A DNA stretch of 64,000 bases, from the NCBI GenBank assembly GCA_014925825.1, contig JACGCK010000127.1, positions 62,001-126,000 of the forward strand, read 5' to 3'. This document shows, one piece after another, positions 1-11,288 of this stretch. Each line of letters begins with the position of its first letter. Positions within the stretch are counted from its first letter, which is position 1. A program made the position numbers and the translations under genes. Below the pieces are notes generated by a model. It was not told the DNA's origin. It did not search any database and saw only the letters and a list, made by a program, of their open reading frames with translations. The DNA is from Pholiota molesta (Eukaryota > Basidiomycota > Agaricomycetes > Agaricales > Strophariaceae).

Positions 1-230
1 TCGATGAGATTCGGTGGGCGGCACCTGCGTCCTAGGGCCAGCTTTAGACGAGTTCAATCATCGCGCTGTTGTCAAGGCATGGGTCGGTGATAGGTGTATC
101 AGGACATGTAGACTGGGGCTGCCAAAGGAGAATGAAGGAGATGGTAAGAAAACAGGTCCGTTCCAGCCCGCTCAACCCATTTTAAAACTCCGATTGAATA
201 TCCTGGATCTCTCCGTTCACATCAAGTTCA
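1..230 (-). repeat. R repeat fragment, 5' end, running off the window
   Basis: The reverse complement of 230-1 carries the R-family start seen elsewhere: a CGGAGTTTTAAAATGGG box, then a segment with 'catctcnttcattctcctttggcag', then 'tacatgtcctgatacacctatc'. The same sequence occurs at 27280-27400, 20735-20830 and 39351-39450. No coding potential is seen. Confidence 0.7.
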
Positions 231-1960
231 CATGCACAACCGTCCATCGTCCTCTCCGCTGTCCTCTATCGCATCCTCTCCGAGTCTGCTAAGGTCTGCT
301 TTTGCCGCTGCGCCTATACCTCCCCGGACGTCTGCGGCTAACTGTGCTGCGCACCCGTGTCCATTCTCGGAGCACACATCGACAGCCCGCAACGAGCATC
401 TCAAAGTGCGTGTGCGGGTGTCCGCTTTCTGCATCCCGTACCGCCGCTTTCCTATCTCCTGATGAATCGAAGGCGATTCGCCGTGCTGACACACCCACTT
501 ACCTCTATTCAACCACCCCTGTCTAGACCCCCCGACTGCTCTCTCTGGTCACAATGAACAGTCAACGTTTCGAAACTCGTCATCGCTGGGCCCAAACGAG
601 CAGCAGTCACAACCCAAGCGGTACGCCGTCGCGCAGGCAGCCCGAAAAGCATCGCGAGGGGCCTAGCTTGCACAACCCGGTCGCTGAAAACTGAACCCGC
701 ACCACTCTCTGGCACACGGCGCATGCCCAAGCGAAGTCGAGCGCGCATGCGATGCGCGCCCAGCAACGAGCCGGCGCCGCGCCCTCGCAGCTGTAGCTTA
801 TAGATACCGCCAGGATACAGCCACGGGTGCGCACGCTCAGCTTTCGCTTGTTTACTCACAATGTCCTAACATGATTGTACAGTTTCGCCGTGGTGAAATT
901 CGGCAGGCTCGCCAAGCTCATGGACGAAGGCAAGCCGCCCGCATTTTCCCCGCATCCCGGCAGGTCCATGTTTGGTGGGCGTCCGCATCGTCGTCACATT
1001 TTAACTTCCTAGAGAGGACATCCACGGCCAATTCAAGTTATCGGATCCGATGTCGTGCGCCGTCTTGCGATAACCGCTTGAGCATTGTGCATTGTTGGGG
1101 CTGGTGGTTCTACTATTCCAGCGTCAACGACACGGATGCCAATTTGCTTGTTTTGCTGTGGGTCCTCTCGTGGAATGAATGAAAATTGGCGACGGCAGTC
1201 GATTTATATTATTAAGTAGTTCTGTTGTATCACCCATTGGCTCGCATCCATGCCTCGCATCATCTCCTTATATCCCGAATTCTAGAGGCATCGTTTCATT
1301 GCGGTTTCGCAATTTCTAACAGTAATTCATTGCGTACAACAACATTATCATGAATATTTTCCTCCATCCGCAGTATGGACTTGGTCTCTCTCCTTCTCGC
1401 ACATGGAAGCCATGAATATGTCTACCAACAGGCAAACAAGGAGGACGTGAACGTAATTAAAGCGCGTCAGCAAAAGAATGTGCGAGCACGGCACTCAGTA
1501 TCCTCCTGCTCTTGGATCGAGCCCCGCGTACGATGTACGGTACCGCGGGGTTTCTTTGCCAGTTTTCTGAGCCTCGGATATTTTACTGAGTTGCATGTGG
1601 CCGAAATGTACTTCTTGCAGTTAACACATCAAAATGTATTGTACGCCTACAAGGTTTTCCAAAAGATAATTGCCCTAACAGTATACTCTCATGAACATCT
1701 TGTCTGACTCCGCTTTTTTCAAATAACGCTTAAACGTGTAGAAATAACCTACGTACATCGACATACATACAGCAGTAATAATCAACGAAATGTCCTCTTC
1801 TTTCCACGTAGCGTTCGAGAACTTAATCTCTGACATGGGATTTTCCGCAGACAGCATGCTCGCTAAACTTAAAAATGTAATAATAAGTTTTGCGTCATTT
1901 TGTTAAAGATAATTGTTCCCCTAAGAAATTTAAAGTTAAAGGAGGCAGAACATCGTCTAC
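231..1960. other. Non-coding segment of the left arm
   Basis: No convincing gene. Short open frames here do not keep their frame when compared with the duplicated copy at 29000-30480, which has indels throughout. That argues against coding. Its only recognisable content is the homology to the other arm. Confidence 0.6.
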
Positions 1961-3588
1961 CTTCGAATTTGGAAACCATTCGTATAACACGTACATAGTG
2001 TCAATGCGTATTACCGACAACAACAACCGCAGAGTCGATCAGAAGATCAACAGCCCAATACCGGCGCGTCTCGCGGCAGCCAATCCAGATCTCAAGCCTC
2101 TCCGACAACGAGAGAAATCGCAAACAAGTGGGGGAAAGAAGACCAAAAAATGCGAAAAAGCAGCGAAATGCCGCACCAGTGCTCAACATCCCCACCAACG
2201 CACAGCAAATCTAAGAGAGGGCATTGCACGGCAGGGTATTTAGATCTCGCTATCGACGGCAGGCTAAGAACGTCGCCAGCCGCACACATCGGCGCAGTCA
2301 AGCAATGAGGCACATGCAAGACGCGACAGGGCGCAGATCACGTATTGTACCACGCATACCCTCTCTGGGCCCGGCGGGAACAGGCAATAACAAAGCAGGG
2401 CGGTATGAATGGGCAGCGTAAACATGAAAACGAAAACGGAGCAGGAGCGGCACACATCGGGGCGGCACACACCGTCGTTGCGTGCTCCGTAAGAGAGGAT
2501 CATCACAGATATTTTTCTGGACTAGCAGCCCAGCAGCAGGCGCATGATCGGACATCGATCGCGGCGTGCAGTGCAGGGCTATTCTCGCAGTGATCGTGAC
2601 CCCCTCTATGGACCACCCGTGAACGACGGCGCGGCCTACACTTGCAGTACGGTAGATGATGAGACGACGGCGGTACAAACGTGATAAACACGGCTACGAG
2701 CGTCGCGGGATACAGCAGCATGGACACGGCATAGCAAACAATAAGCGCAATAGGAACCAGGGCACCAGATGGGGAAGCGCGTTCTGCGCTGGTCCAGGGT
2801 GGGCTCTGGGAAGCGATCGGTCATTGCGATGCCGGGGCTTTGTATGCTGTATGCATTGCGGAACACTGGGGGGGTGGGGGGAACAGCGATGATGGGAGAG
2901 TGCGCACCTGGATAGCCGCCGGCCGCCTCGGGATGCAGGCCGTCGGCTCTTCGCCTTCAGGCTTCTACTGACTGCTTGAGCATGGACGGATGGGCGTTTG
3001 TTGGGTCGAAGTGAGGAGATATTCCTCTGCTTGGAACTGTTAGCGGTCTTTGGAGACAGAAAAATGCAGAACACACATCTGCTGAGGGTAAGGGAGAATG
3101 ACCCTGATCGATTGTGATCTGGTTGAAATTGCCGTTGATGGGATTCGATAGGCGGCACATGCGTCGTAGGGCCGACTCTAGACGCTAATAAAACCTTCGA
3201 TTTGTAGATCAGGACTGATCTAGTCGCAGAGCATCGGCGCACTGGCCTTGGCGTTGGGTACAGCCGCTCTTGCATGTACAGCATTGGGCATTTGCCTCAT
3301 TTCCTTCGTGTTCATCTCAAAGTGGGCGTCCTGTAGGTACTGGTTCGCGTACGCCCACATATCGTAAGAGAGTCTGCCGAGCTTTAGAGGCTGCCTGAAG
3401 CTATGCGCTTCCCATTGGACGCTAAGGTTCTGACGATTGATCAGTAAGAGTTCGTATGCATATGTGGGATGGCTGAAACTAACTGATTCAGGGCAGAGTT
3501 CAATAATCGCGCTGTCGTTAAGGCATGTGTCGGCGATAGGTGTATGAGGACATGTATACTAGCGCTGGCAAAGGAGAACGGATGAGAT
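1960..3588 (-). repeat. R repeat copy R1 (minus strand), split by an insertion
   Basis: Contains the R core at about 2525-2612 (reverse complement of 'tccatagaggggatcactgc ... gcgcctgctgctggg'), the 'cggagcacg' box near 2480-2500 and the 'gactgcgccgatgtgtgcggc' box near 2275-2300. Its 5' end (about 90 bp) lies on the far side of the insertion at 9042-9130. Closest relative in the window is the copy at 27240-28930, its inverted-duplication partner. No gene product could be recognised. Confidence 0.75.
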
Positions 3589-3676
3589 CACCTGGCTGTA
3601 AAGCATGGTCCCACCCGGTCGAAATTAGTAACATGAACAAACAACCCGATTTAGCAACATGTCGGTTGATGATGTT

Positions 3677-3859
3677 GGGTACTCGTTCGAAAGTCGCCCC
3701 CGAACAAACATGTGCAAATCGTTCGTAGGGGGCGAGTTCAAAAGTTGCCCCCGAACAAATAAGTACAACGTGAACAGGCTGGGTACTCGTTCGAAAGTCG
3801 CCCCCAAACAAACATGTGCAAATCGTTCGTAGGGAGCGAGTTCAAAAGTTCCCCCCGAA
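3677..3859 (+). repeat. 104-bp tandem repeat cut by the hAT insertion
   Basis: Two units begin GGGTACTCGTTCGAAAGTCG at 3677 and 3781 (period 104). Each contains 'gaacaaacatgtgcaaatcg' and ends in a CCCCCGAA box. The second unit is interrupted at its CCCCCGAA box by the hAT element and resumes at 8521. Within each unit, two CCCCCGAACAAA boxes form a shorter internal repetition. Confidence 0.85.
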
Positions 3860-4053
3860 TAGTGATTCTATGGTTTGGTTTGGCCTGGAAACCATGGCTT
3901 TGGCCTGGCTTTCCCTGGCTTTGGCTTCACTTTTTTCAGGCCAAGGCCAAACACTTTGGCCTTGGCCTGGTCTTGGCCTGGCCTGGCTCAGGCCATGGCT
4001 TGCTGGTGAAATATAGCACATGACAGTTCCAGATAAGATTAGATTAATCGAAT

Positions 4054-7000
4054 TCATTCTACAACTTCGACATCACTACTACTATCGTCATTATCGGCAT
4101 CCACAACAATTTGATCCCATGAAAACGAATCTTGGGACTCAAATGATGCTGACACATTATCCAACGTCTCCTCCAGCAAATCCATCTCTTTTTCGACCTG
4201 GGCAGATGTCAAGACTTCACGGAAAATTAAATCATTACGATATAAACATTTGAGGCATTGCAAAGCCTCGACAATATCTCCCTTCAATCGATTCCGGCGC
4301 TTACTGATTGTGATTCCTGCAGACGAAAATGAGCGCTCGCTTGAGACTGAAGATGCCATAATAGCGAGGTAATCTTTCGCAAGTGAAGCCCAAGTTGGAT
4401 AGCGATGTGCATTGCGCTATACAGAAAAGTTAGTTCATGCTGATGCGACAGAAGCGAAGAAATAAGCAACATACCCCCCACCATTCAACCACATTGACGT
4501 CGGCATCTGTTGCCTCAGCAGTGTTGATATAGCGCTCGAACTCAGCGAGACATGGGTCTGCTGATTGTTGTGTATCATTAATGTCGTCATCCTCGGAGTC
4601 CGAGTCTACAGCAGATTGACGGAGCAGTCCTTCACCTGGGGTCGCTTTTTTGGGGCGAGATGCACTTGCTGTAGTGGACAATGTATGGAGCTGCTTAAAC
4701 CGCTCTTCGAACTACATGATTGTATATTAGTAAGTCCTGCTATACCGAGAGAATAACCCAACGTACCTTATTTTTGAGAAGCTCAAGCACTTCCCATTCT
4801 AACGCAGCATCCCAATGCTTTCGAAAATGTGCCATCTTTCGCCCCGGATGTAATGCTGTTTGAGAATTTGTTAGCGAAGTACCAAATGAAGGAAATAAAA
4901 CTTACCCATGGCCAAGATATGAGCATCTGACTCCGCCGTCTTGACGTAGTATTGGTTGAGCTTCTCTGTCGCGGCTGTGAGAGCCTCGCGGAAAGGTCGA
5001 TACCTTATACGTGCACCAGGTGATTTGCGCTTGTCCCAGGCAGCGTAAAGGGTTTCGACGGCAGGCAATGCATTGTAGAGCGTTGGAACCTTTGCAGCAG
5101 AGAAGGCTTGCTGGGCCTGATCAGCAAACTATAAATTTCAATCCGTCAAATGATACTTGGCACATGGCGAAGAGAAATTCATACCCCGAGTAAGTCGCAA
5201 AATGTGCTCACTCGTTCCCACTCTGCGTCTGTTAATCGGAGGTCCATAATTTTGCTACGCTTCTCGAGGTTCGGTTCTTTGTACGCAAGGTCGAGTACGA
5301 AAGCATTGACAGCCTATAGTACATTTGGTTAAGTAAACACTCGATTTACTGGATTTAAATAATAAACATACCGCCTTCCGTGACTCAGCTCGATGGAGCA
5401 TAACATATGTAGAACTCCATCGTACTTTCATATCAAGAAGGAGCTGAAGAAGTATCTTCACTCCTTCCCGCACTTGGACAATCTTGAATAACTCCTTGCG
5501 CTGCGATGACGAACGAGCCTACAATAAACGTAAGTATTAGAATTAGGAATAAAAAGACGTACGAACCTTTACGCATATTGCACGAACAAGCCCAACCTCG
5601 TCGCGGTTTGTACCATTGGTGTCTGGTAAGTGTTCTTCGTCGGAATGGGGATTGAAGTATTTGGATTTGCTTCGGGTTGAGATCAGAGCTTGCGTCGCAA
5701 GATTGATAATGTGTGCTAGACATCTTATGTTTCATATTAGTACTCCGAATATCAACATAGAATCACATCATACGACATACCGAATATGTCTCTTTTTTAT
5801 ATCGTATGGGCGCCCGGTTTTGATCTCGTATAGTCTAGCAAATTCCTCCATCATCGTGATGTTGTTGGCGGCATTGTCCGATGTCAGATGTCCAACCTAA
5901 CATCAATTCAACTTAAGATTAGTATACCGTTTGTACTCTTAAATTAAATAGAGAACGCACCTTGTGTACAATATTCAAGCGTTCGCAAATCTTATATACT
6001 GCCTGGCCAAGGCGAACACCATCGTGCGCCGTGTTCATCTGTACAAATCCGATAATGGCGTTTTCGAGTTTCCAAGTCCCAGGGCTGGTTTCTTCAATCC
6101 AGTGGGCCGTTACGGCGAGGTAGCCGTCAACATTCGAGGCCTGCCAGGCATCACAGGTGAGACTGATCTCACCGGTGACGGCCTCACTCTGTAAGACACA
6201 TAGAAAATTAGTTACGGGCAAGCGTGCGCAAGACTAACTTAGAGATACGTACGTTTAAACGGTCCCTCAATGCCTTCATTTGATTCCTGAATGTGTTGAT
6301 GATTCCTGCTCGCGTTTGCTCTGGGTTTGGAATTTTTACAGGCCGCGTTGCTCGCTCAGCGACTCGGATCATATGTTGGAATGAATGATGCTTGAGGGCT
6401 TGGATGGGCTGATTAAATAGATTAGATACCTTATGCAATGCGCAAGTAATTGCAGCGTACCTGATCCGTCTCCACCAACCACTGAATAGCGGCCTCCTTG
6501 AAGAGTTCGTCGCTGTAGATGATGGGCTTTTCGTTAGGCTTTTGGACCGAAAAATGGTCATTGACAGCCGTTTGTTTCAGCGAGTCCCGTTCAGCCGCGC
6601 GCCGTGCACTCGAGTCCTTCGGAAGCATAGATATGAAGTGGTTATCTTTCGCCCATCGACGATAGACATCCTGAAGATTGTAATTAAGCATGAAAAATGA
6701 AATATATATCAGAGTGAGACGTACACTGTGAAGATATTCCATATGGCGTCGCATTGTCGAAGTGTCGGATAGGACAATTGTATCCTTTTTGGCGCAGTTC
6801 TTTCCAGCCCTAAAAATACATTCATGAGTGAAATAATACATAGATCACATAAAAGAACATACTGGCAAGTAAGGCATGTACTACGTTTGGTGTCTGGAAC
6901 GGCCTTGAAAAAATATTTGACGTCAGCGGTCGGGTTTGATTTATTCTTCCTTGAAGATTGCTCATTATCTGCATCATCCAGATCGATGACTACGACGTCA

Positions 7001-7484
7001 CGATGCATCCCGTCCTCATCGACAGTAGAGCTGTCTAAGACTTGTTATTAGGAGAACAAAATTAATGAGTACGAATAAGTACCTCGATTGCTCCGGTTTC
7101 TTTTTTTGGGCTGTGGTGCTGGCGGTGTTGCTACTTCATCGTCTACAGATATCGCGGGGTCTGGCGAATAACTCTGATCGCCATCAGATAAGCTTAACGG
7201 GCGTTTCCTAGAGTTAGAGCTCGCAGGCGTTGGCTGGGTGGTAACATGAACAGGATCCGTATTGGCCGCAGGTGTCGTATTGGTAGGCGCAGGAATAGCC
7301 GTGGCTGATGGATTTTTTAATAGTCATAAATCGTGAAATCAATGTGTTACGTACCATTTTCTGGCACAGCTGAGACTTGTTGAGCTTCAGGACGGCGATG
7401 AAAAGAAAGAGCCGGCGGTTCCGTATTGTTTGCATCACGGAGCCTTGGTGCTGGGTTGATTGTGCGGTTAGGGCGACTTGTCAT
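4054..7484 (-). CDS. hAT transposase (BED zinc finger, C-terminal dimerisation domain), 15 exons
   Basis: Cuts and reinserts the surrounding hAT element; a nuclear DNA-binding protein. Exons on the minus strand: 7484-7355, 7304-7083, 7034-6863, 6809-6725, 6670-6461, 6408-6253, 6188-5961, 5896-5781, 5723-5567, 5518-5372, 5313-5185, 5128-4906, 4855-4767, 4711-4475, 4416-4054. All introns are 48-64 bp GT..AG and all phases agree, giving 887 residues. A BED-type finger lies near residues 171-202 (CLTC ... HMEYLH). The RNase H-like core shows LTCDAW (D near 338) and SDNAANN (D near 408), then CLAHIINL. The C-terminal dimerisation motif SSERSFSSAG is near 792-801, followed by an acidic tail. No frameshift or stop is seen. 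Splice sites are inferred, not tested. Confidence 0.9.
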
Positions 7485-7591
7485 AGATTAACGGATTATG
7501 GGGGTGTTTTTGGGCTAGGATGGGGGCTTAGAACTCAAGAGACTCAGGTGCTTTGAGTGAGGATGAGGGCTTAAAAAATTATTTATTTGTG

Positions 7592-7600
7592 TATATATAT
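7592..7600 (-). promoter_or_regulatory. TATA-like box of the hAT transposase gene
   Basis: TATATATAT about 110 bp upstream of the transposase ATG on the minus strand, in an AT-rich stretch of an otherwise GC-balanced element. Position and composition suit a core promoter; no other evidence. Confidence 0.45.
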
Positions 7601-8354
7601 TGATTGCGCGATCAACATGATCAGCGCCGTGCGCGTCCTAGGGTATCAAACATGGTGCGGGCGTCGCGCGGCATTGAATGACATGCCACAAGAGTACAGG
7701 CAGTCGTACCGAGTGGTCGTACCAAGCTCCTGAAGGCGCGCCGGACTCCAGAGAGTTGACAAGCCCAGATGTAGTTGATATACATGGATCCGACACTGAT
7801 GTGTTGCTCATGTAGCAAAAATCGTGATCGATGGGGGCGATAATGGCATCGCGGGACTGAGACCCATATCGCAGAGCCAACGGCGACAAGGGAGTTACCT
7901 TGTCCTCCTATGAAAGTGCGACGAGGCGCTCGTCCGCGTTATTGCCCTCAGTAAGCGCTCGAGCGCACGCACGGCTGTCAGCCAACTCCTGGATTGCAGA
8001 ATGTTAGCTATATGGGCAGTGGAATCGAAGATGCGATGCACCTACTGTCCCTCGTTAATCCGCAGCCTCGCTATGGCCCATCGTGGCGGCCCCGGTATTT
8101 TGTTGTCCGTATAATTCGCCGTGTTTGTATGACATTGGTCATAGCATATTTGTCCTATCGAATTGGGTTAGCAGTGGTGGACGTCGTGCGCGGCGGTGGG
8201 CCCTGGGCATTGTGGGGGGGGGGGAACAGGGCATTAGGTGGTGGTGGTTCAGAAGGAAGAGGGAAGGACTTCGATCTCTCACGAAATGTCACTTGTGAAA
8301 CAACGAGAGTGGCTCGCGGTCAGTCACGTGACCTACGGGAACGCCGGACCGCGA
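7601..8354. other. Non-coding 5' region of the hAT element
   Basis: Between the transposase promoter and the right subterminal motif array. It has a long G run near 8214-8222 and no convincing open frame. It probably holds only upstream transposon sequence. Confidence 0.5.
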
Positions 8355-9041
8355 CCCACAGGCCATGGCTCAGGCCACGGCTTCTGGCTTGGGAAATCTC
8401 AAGCCAGAGCCACAGGCCAACCTAAGCCAAGTCCATGGCCTGGCTTTGGCCTGGCTACCAAGGGCTGGTTTGGCCTGGCTTCTGGCCTCCAGGCCAAACC
8501 ATCAAATCACTACCCCCGAAGAAACAAGTGAAAAAAAAAATTCACCTCCCTCCTTTTCTCCCTCCCCAAACCCGACATAAACTTAAAAAGAGGTGCAATT
8601 GAATTAATGGAAGTTATTGCCTATTACATCAGACCAACATACCAACAACATACAGTGGTCTTGGCCAAATCCCTTACATTTGATTATTGCTGCTGGCGCG
8701 CAATTCTGCCCAAAATAAAACAACCAGGCATAAATTTTTTTTGAATTCTTCACTTCATATCATCTTATTTCCTTATCTCCTATGTCACTACCAGCAACAT
8801 ACAATAATATTCATAAATTTGAATCGTTTACTATCCTCGGCAAATGTACTTCTTTGTAAACACCACTTAATCCTAAGTTCTAAGTTCTAACATCAACCTA
8901 AGTAATAAGGTAAAGCTCATTTAATTATGATACTAATAAGTACTTAATGTTTACAATGTTCGGCCAAAAAATCTGTACATGTTCCTACTTGACGCCATAG
9001 CCAAACAGCATACTACAGCCAGGTGCTGAGGCGACGCAGTC

Positions 9042-9130
9042 GACCCTTTATGGTAAAAGAACAGGTCCGTTCCAGCCCGCTCAACCCATTTTAGAACTCC
9101 GATTGAATATCCTGGATCTCTCCGTTCACA
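9042..9130 (-). repeat. 5' end of R repeat copy R1
   Basis: Resumes the R1 repeat after the 3589-9041 insertion. The minus strand reads through the R start box (CGGAGTTCTAAAATGGG) exactly as at 27280-27340 in the other arm. Confidence 0.75.
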
Positions 9131-11236
9131 ACCGTTCATCGATTTCATCCTCCTCTCCGCCAACTCTCCGCTGAGTCTGCTTGTGGCGCTGCACCTCTAC
9201 CTTCCCTACATTTCAGTCAACTGTTCCGCGCACCTGTCGCCATTCAAGTGCGATGGAGATTACATTTACAAGGCTTGGGAACAACGGTAAGCACACTCGT
9301 TTTGCTACTTCCGGATCCCACCCCTCCTCTGCACCGAGCGGCCGCTCGAACTCTCTGATGCTAATCACATCACACAGAAGACGTATAACATAGACCGCAT
9401 CGGTCGGTTATGGAGCGCAGGCATCGCAGGCAGGCTTGTGAGTCGCTGATCAGTCGACGATCCATCCTGAGATCTGAGAGCTGAGTTGCTGCGCACAGTG
9501 CTGCTGCAGATGCATGGAATTGGACACCCCACTGTGAACACATCCCAAGCCAACGCCTGAGCCGACATACCGAGCCCCCAGGAGATGACGAACAGGGCGG
9601 AGAGGGGCAGCAGCAGCAGCCGTGGGCGCGGTCTGGCCGCCATTCATATGAGCCATTGGAAGTATGCGTTCCACCCAAGCTCGATTGCCGTGTTCACGCC
9701 TACGCATAGTACCCAAGCCCAGTACGTTTTCGCCACCCATCACCACTGGAGGCTCGCTGAGACCTTGCCCTTTTTACTACCAAACAGCCTGGCGTCATGC
9801 AGCGCATCAGCGGTAGCATCGGTGATATTCAGTGATCTTTGCAGTTTCACAACCGATCTCGCCAATGATAGCTTCTCTCTTCTGATTCATCCTGATCTAG
9901 CTTTCGTTGTCTTCGTGAGTATCGATCTATAATTATCGTTTCTCTACTACTCCTTATCACGATACTGCAAATGCGCGAGGCGGCAGCGACTCGGTGTCGG
10001 ACCACTGGGAGGCTAGTGCTCTTACCTTCCCCTTGGCTTCCTGGGTTCTCCCTGAGGCAGCCTTGGGAACGTTAACCTCGCGTTTCTGTGTCTTTCAGTG
10101 TTGACCCCGAGCTCATTGCCATGTACGTGTTTGCGCATTCATAGCCAGTTTACCGCCCTGGAGCAAGCCAGCTATGCAGTGTCTGCGCGAGTCTGGTTTG
10201 CTTGCTGATCCCATTTGTTTCGCACTATGCGTGGCAGTGCGTGATTACTACTGTGCTTTACCGTGCCTCCTTTCCGGTCGCACTCTTCGCACGAGCCCAC
10301 GCCCGTTTCCAGTTCCAATGCTCTGTGAGTAGAGAAGTGCTGCCTGCTACGTTGCCTTTGGACCCGATGGGCTGTGTTGTACATCTGCACGTACTTCGCA
10401 CGCAGCTAGGTCTGGCCTTATGGCCAGTACTATTGCAGGGTCTAGATCACCCCGTATTCGAAGTGTCGCTTCTCTACTTCCTGCCGAGTGTTCATTTGTG
10501 GTTTGATTTTCGCTTTGGTGCGTAGATATATTGATTCATGTGTAGACATACATGCCTCTGGGTATCTTGTAGGTAGTAATTGACGATTGGGAAGCATTCT
10601 AAGCATCCTGCGAAGATGCTGGCAGTATCTCTTCACCAATAGACAAAAAAAGTAGAGTGAATACTCAGTATTCATACTTTTTGTGCGCGTACTTCAACCA
10701 AACATGCTTTCGACGAGCCACGCAAGACAGTATGCAGGAAGACAGACGAGCGACCAGGATGAGCTCGTGCGGTCCCGGGAAGGTTGGTTCGTGATAAATC
10801 GATGACGTCCTGATTTGATGCCAAGGACAAGCGGGACAAGCGCATCGACATCTCAGAGCATTGACCATCTCGATTCTCCCTGATTGAATTGCAAGACGCC
10901 CTCAGTACGCTGTACTTACTCGAATGCCCCACAGCTTGTTCTCGGTCGTTAGCAGCATCAACATCATGCATGTCGACTTCCACGCCCCTTTTGGGGGCAA
11001 ACACTACAAGTGCTGGCGACGCTGATAACCACTAAATCGGCTGTGGTACGCGTCATCACCTTGTCCCATACATGCCGCGAAAACACGCCGATTTATAATG
11101 CTGAACATGACTAAACTTACTACTGCGACAGAATTCGAGCGCATCTTTTCACATGGTAGACGAGCGTCTACTGATAACGATCTTGCATTGGTAATAAGTG
11201 TTTCTGTGTTATTGCTGTTGAGCAATACGAATTCGG
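9131..11236. other. Non-coding left-arm segment upstream of the dehydrogenase
   Basis: Matches the reverse complement of 24503-27240. Conserved blocks include 9960-10075 (counterpart 26464-26350) and 10240-10420 (counterpart 25720-25550). Open frames are short and are not kept between copies, so no gene is called. Confidence 0.55.
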
Positions 11237-11243
11237 TATAAAA
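11237..11243 (+). promoter_or_regulatory. TATA box of dehydrogenase copy A
   Basis: TATAAAA 46 bp upstream of the ATG at 11289. The duplicated gene has TATAAAAA at the matching place (24495-24502, minus strand), so the box is conserved between paralogues. Confidence 0.65.
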
Positions 11244-11288
11244 GGTTCGTTCTTCAAAGTCCTCAATAACATTATCCTCTTTTCGATC

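Larger units (their letters stand above)
3860..8512 (-). mobile_element. Complete hAT-superfamily DNA transposon, 4653 bp
   Basis: Flanked by a perfect 8-bp target-site duplication CCCCCGAA at 3852-3859 and 8513-8520. Terminal inverted repeats begin TAGTGATTCTATGGTTTGG (left) and TAGTGATTTGATGGTTTGG (right, minus strand), 17 of 19 identical. Subterminal regions (3880-4010 and 8355-8500) are packed with GGCCTGG/GCCAAGGCC motifs, a plausible transposase-binding array. An 8-bp duplication and short inverted repeats are hallmarks of hAT elements. The enclosed transposase gene can be read without a stop, so the copy may be active. Confidence 0.95.
3589..9041. mobile_element. Insertion in left arm; small relative of the KDZ-type unit, carrying a nested hAT
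   Basis: Absent from the matching place in the right arm (near 27340), so it is an insertion. Its left end starts CACCTGGCTGTAAAGC and continues with GTCCCACCCGGTCGAAATT (3609-3627). Both are found again, reverse-complemented, at 39311-39350. Its right end (about 9014-9041) reads, on the minus strand, AAAGGGTCGACTGCGTCG..CCTCAGCACCTGGCTG; the same string starts at 30512. CACCTGGCTGTA is an inverted repeat at 3589-3600 and 9014-9025. Without the hAT (3860-8512 plus one target-site copy) the element is about 0.8 kb and non-coding, so it would need proteins supplied in trans. At most a 2-bp AT target duplication is visible. Confidence 0.75.

Noticed and set aside
3589..9041. Helitron interpretation (insertion at A|T, 5' TC)
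   Set aside because: The 3' end lacks CTRR and a terminal hairpin, no Rep/helicase is seen, and the other family member does not sit cleanly in an AT dinucleotide.
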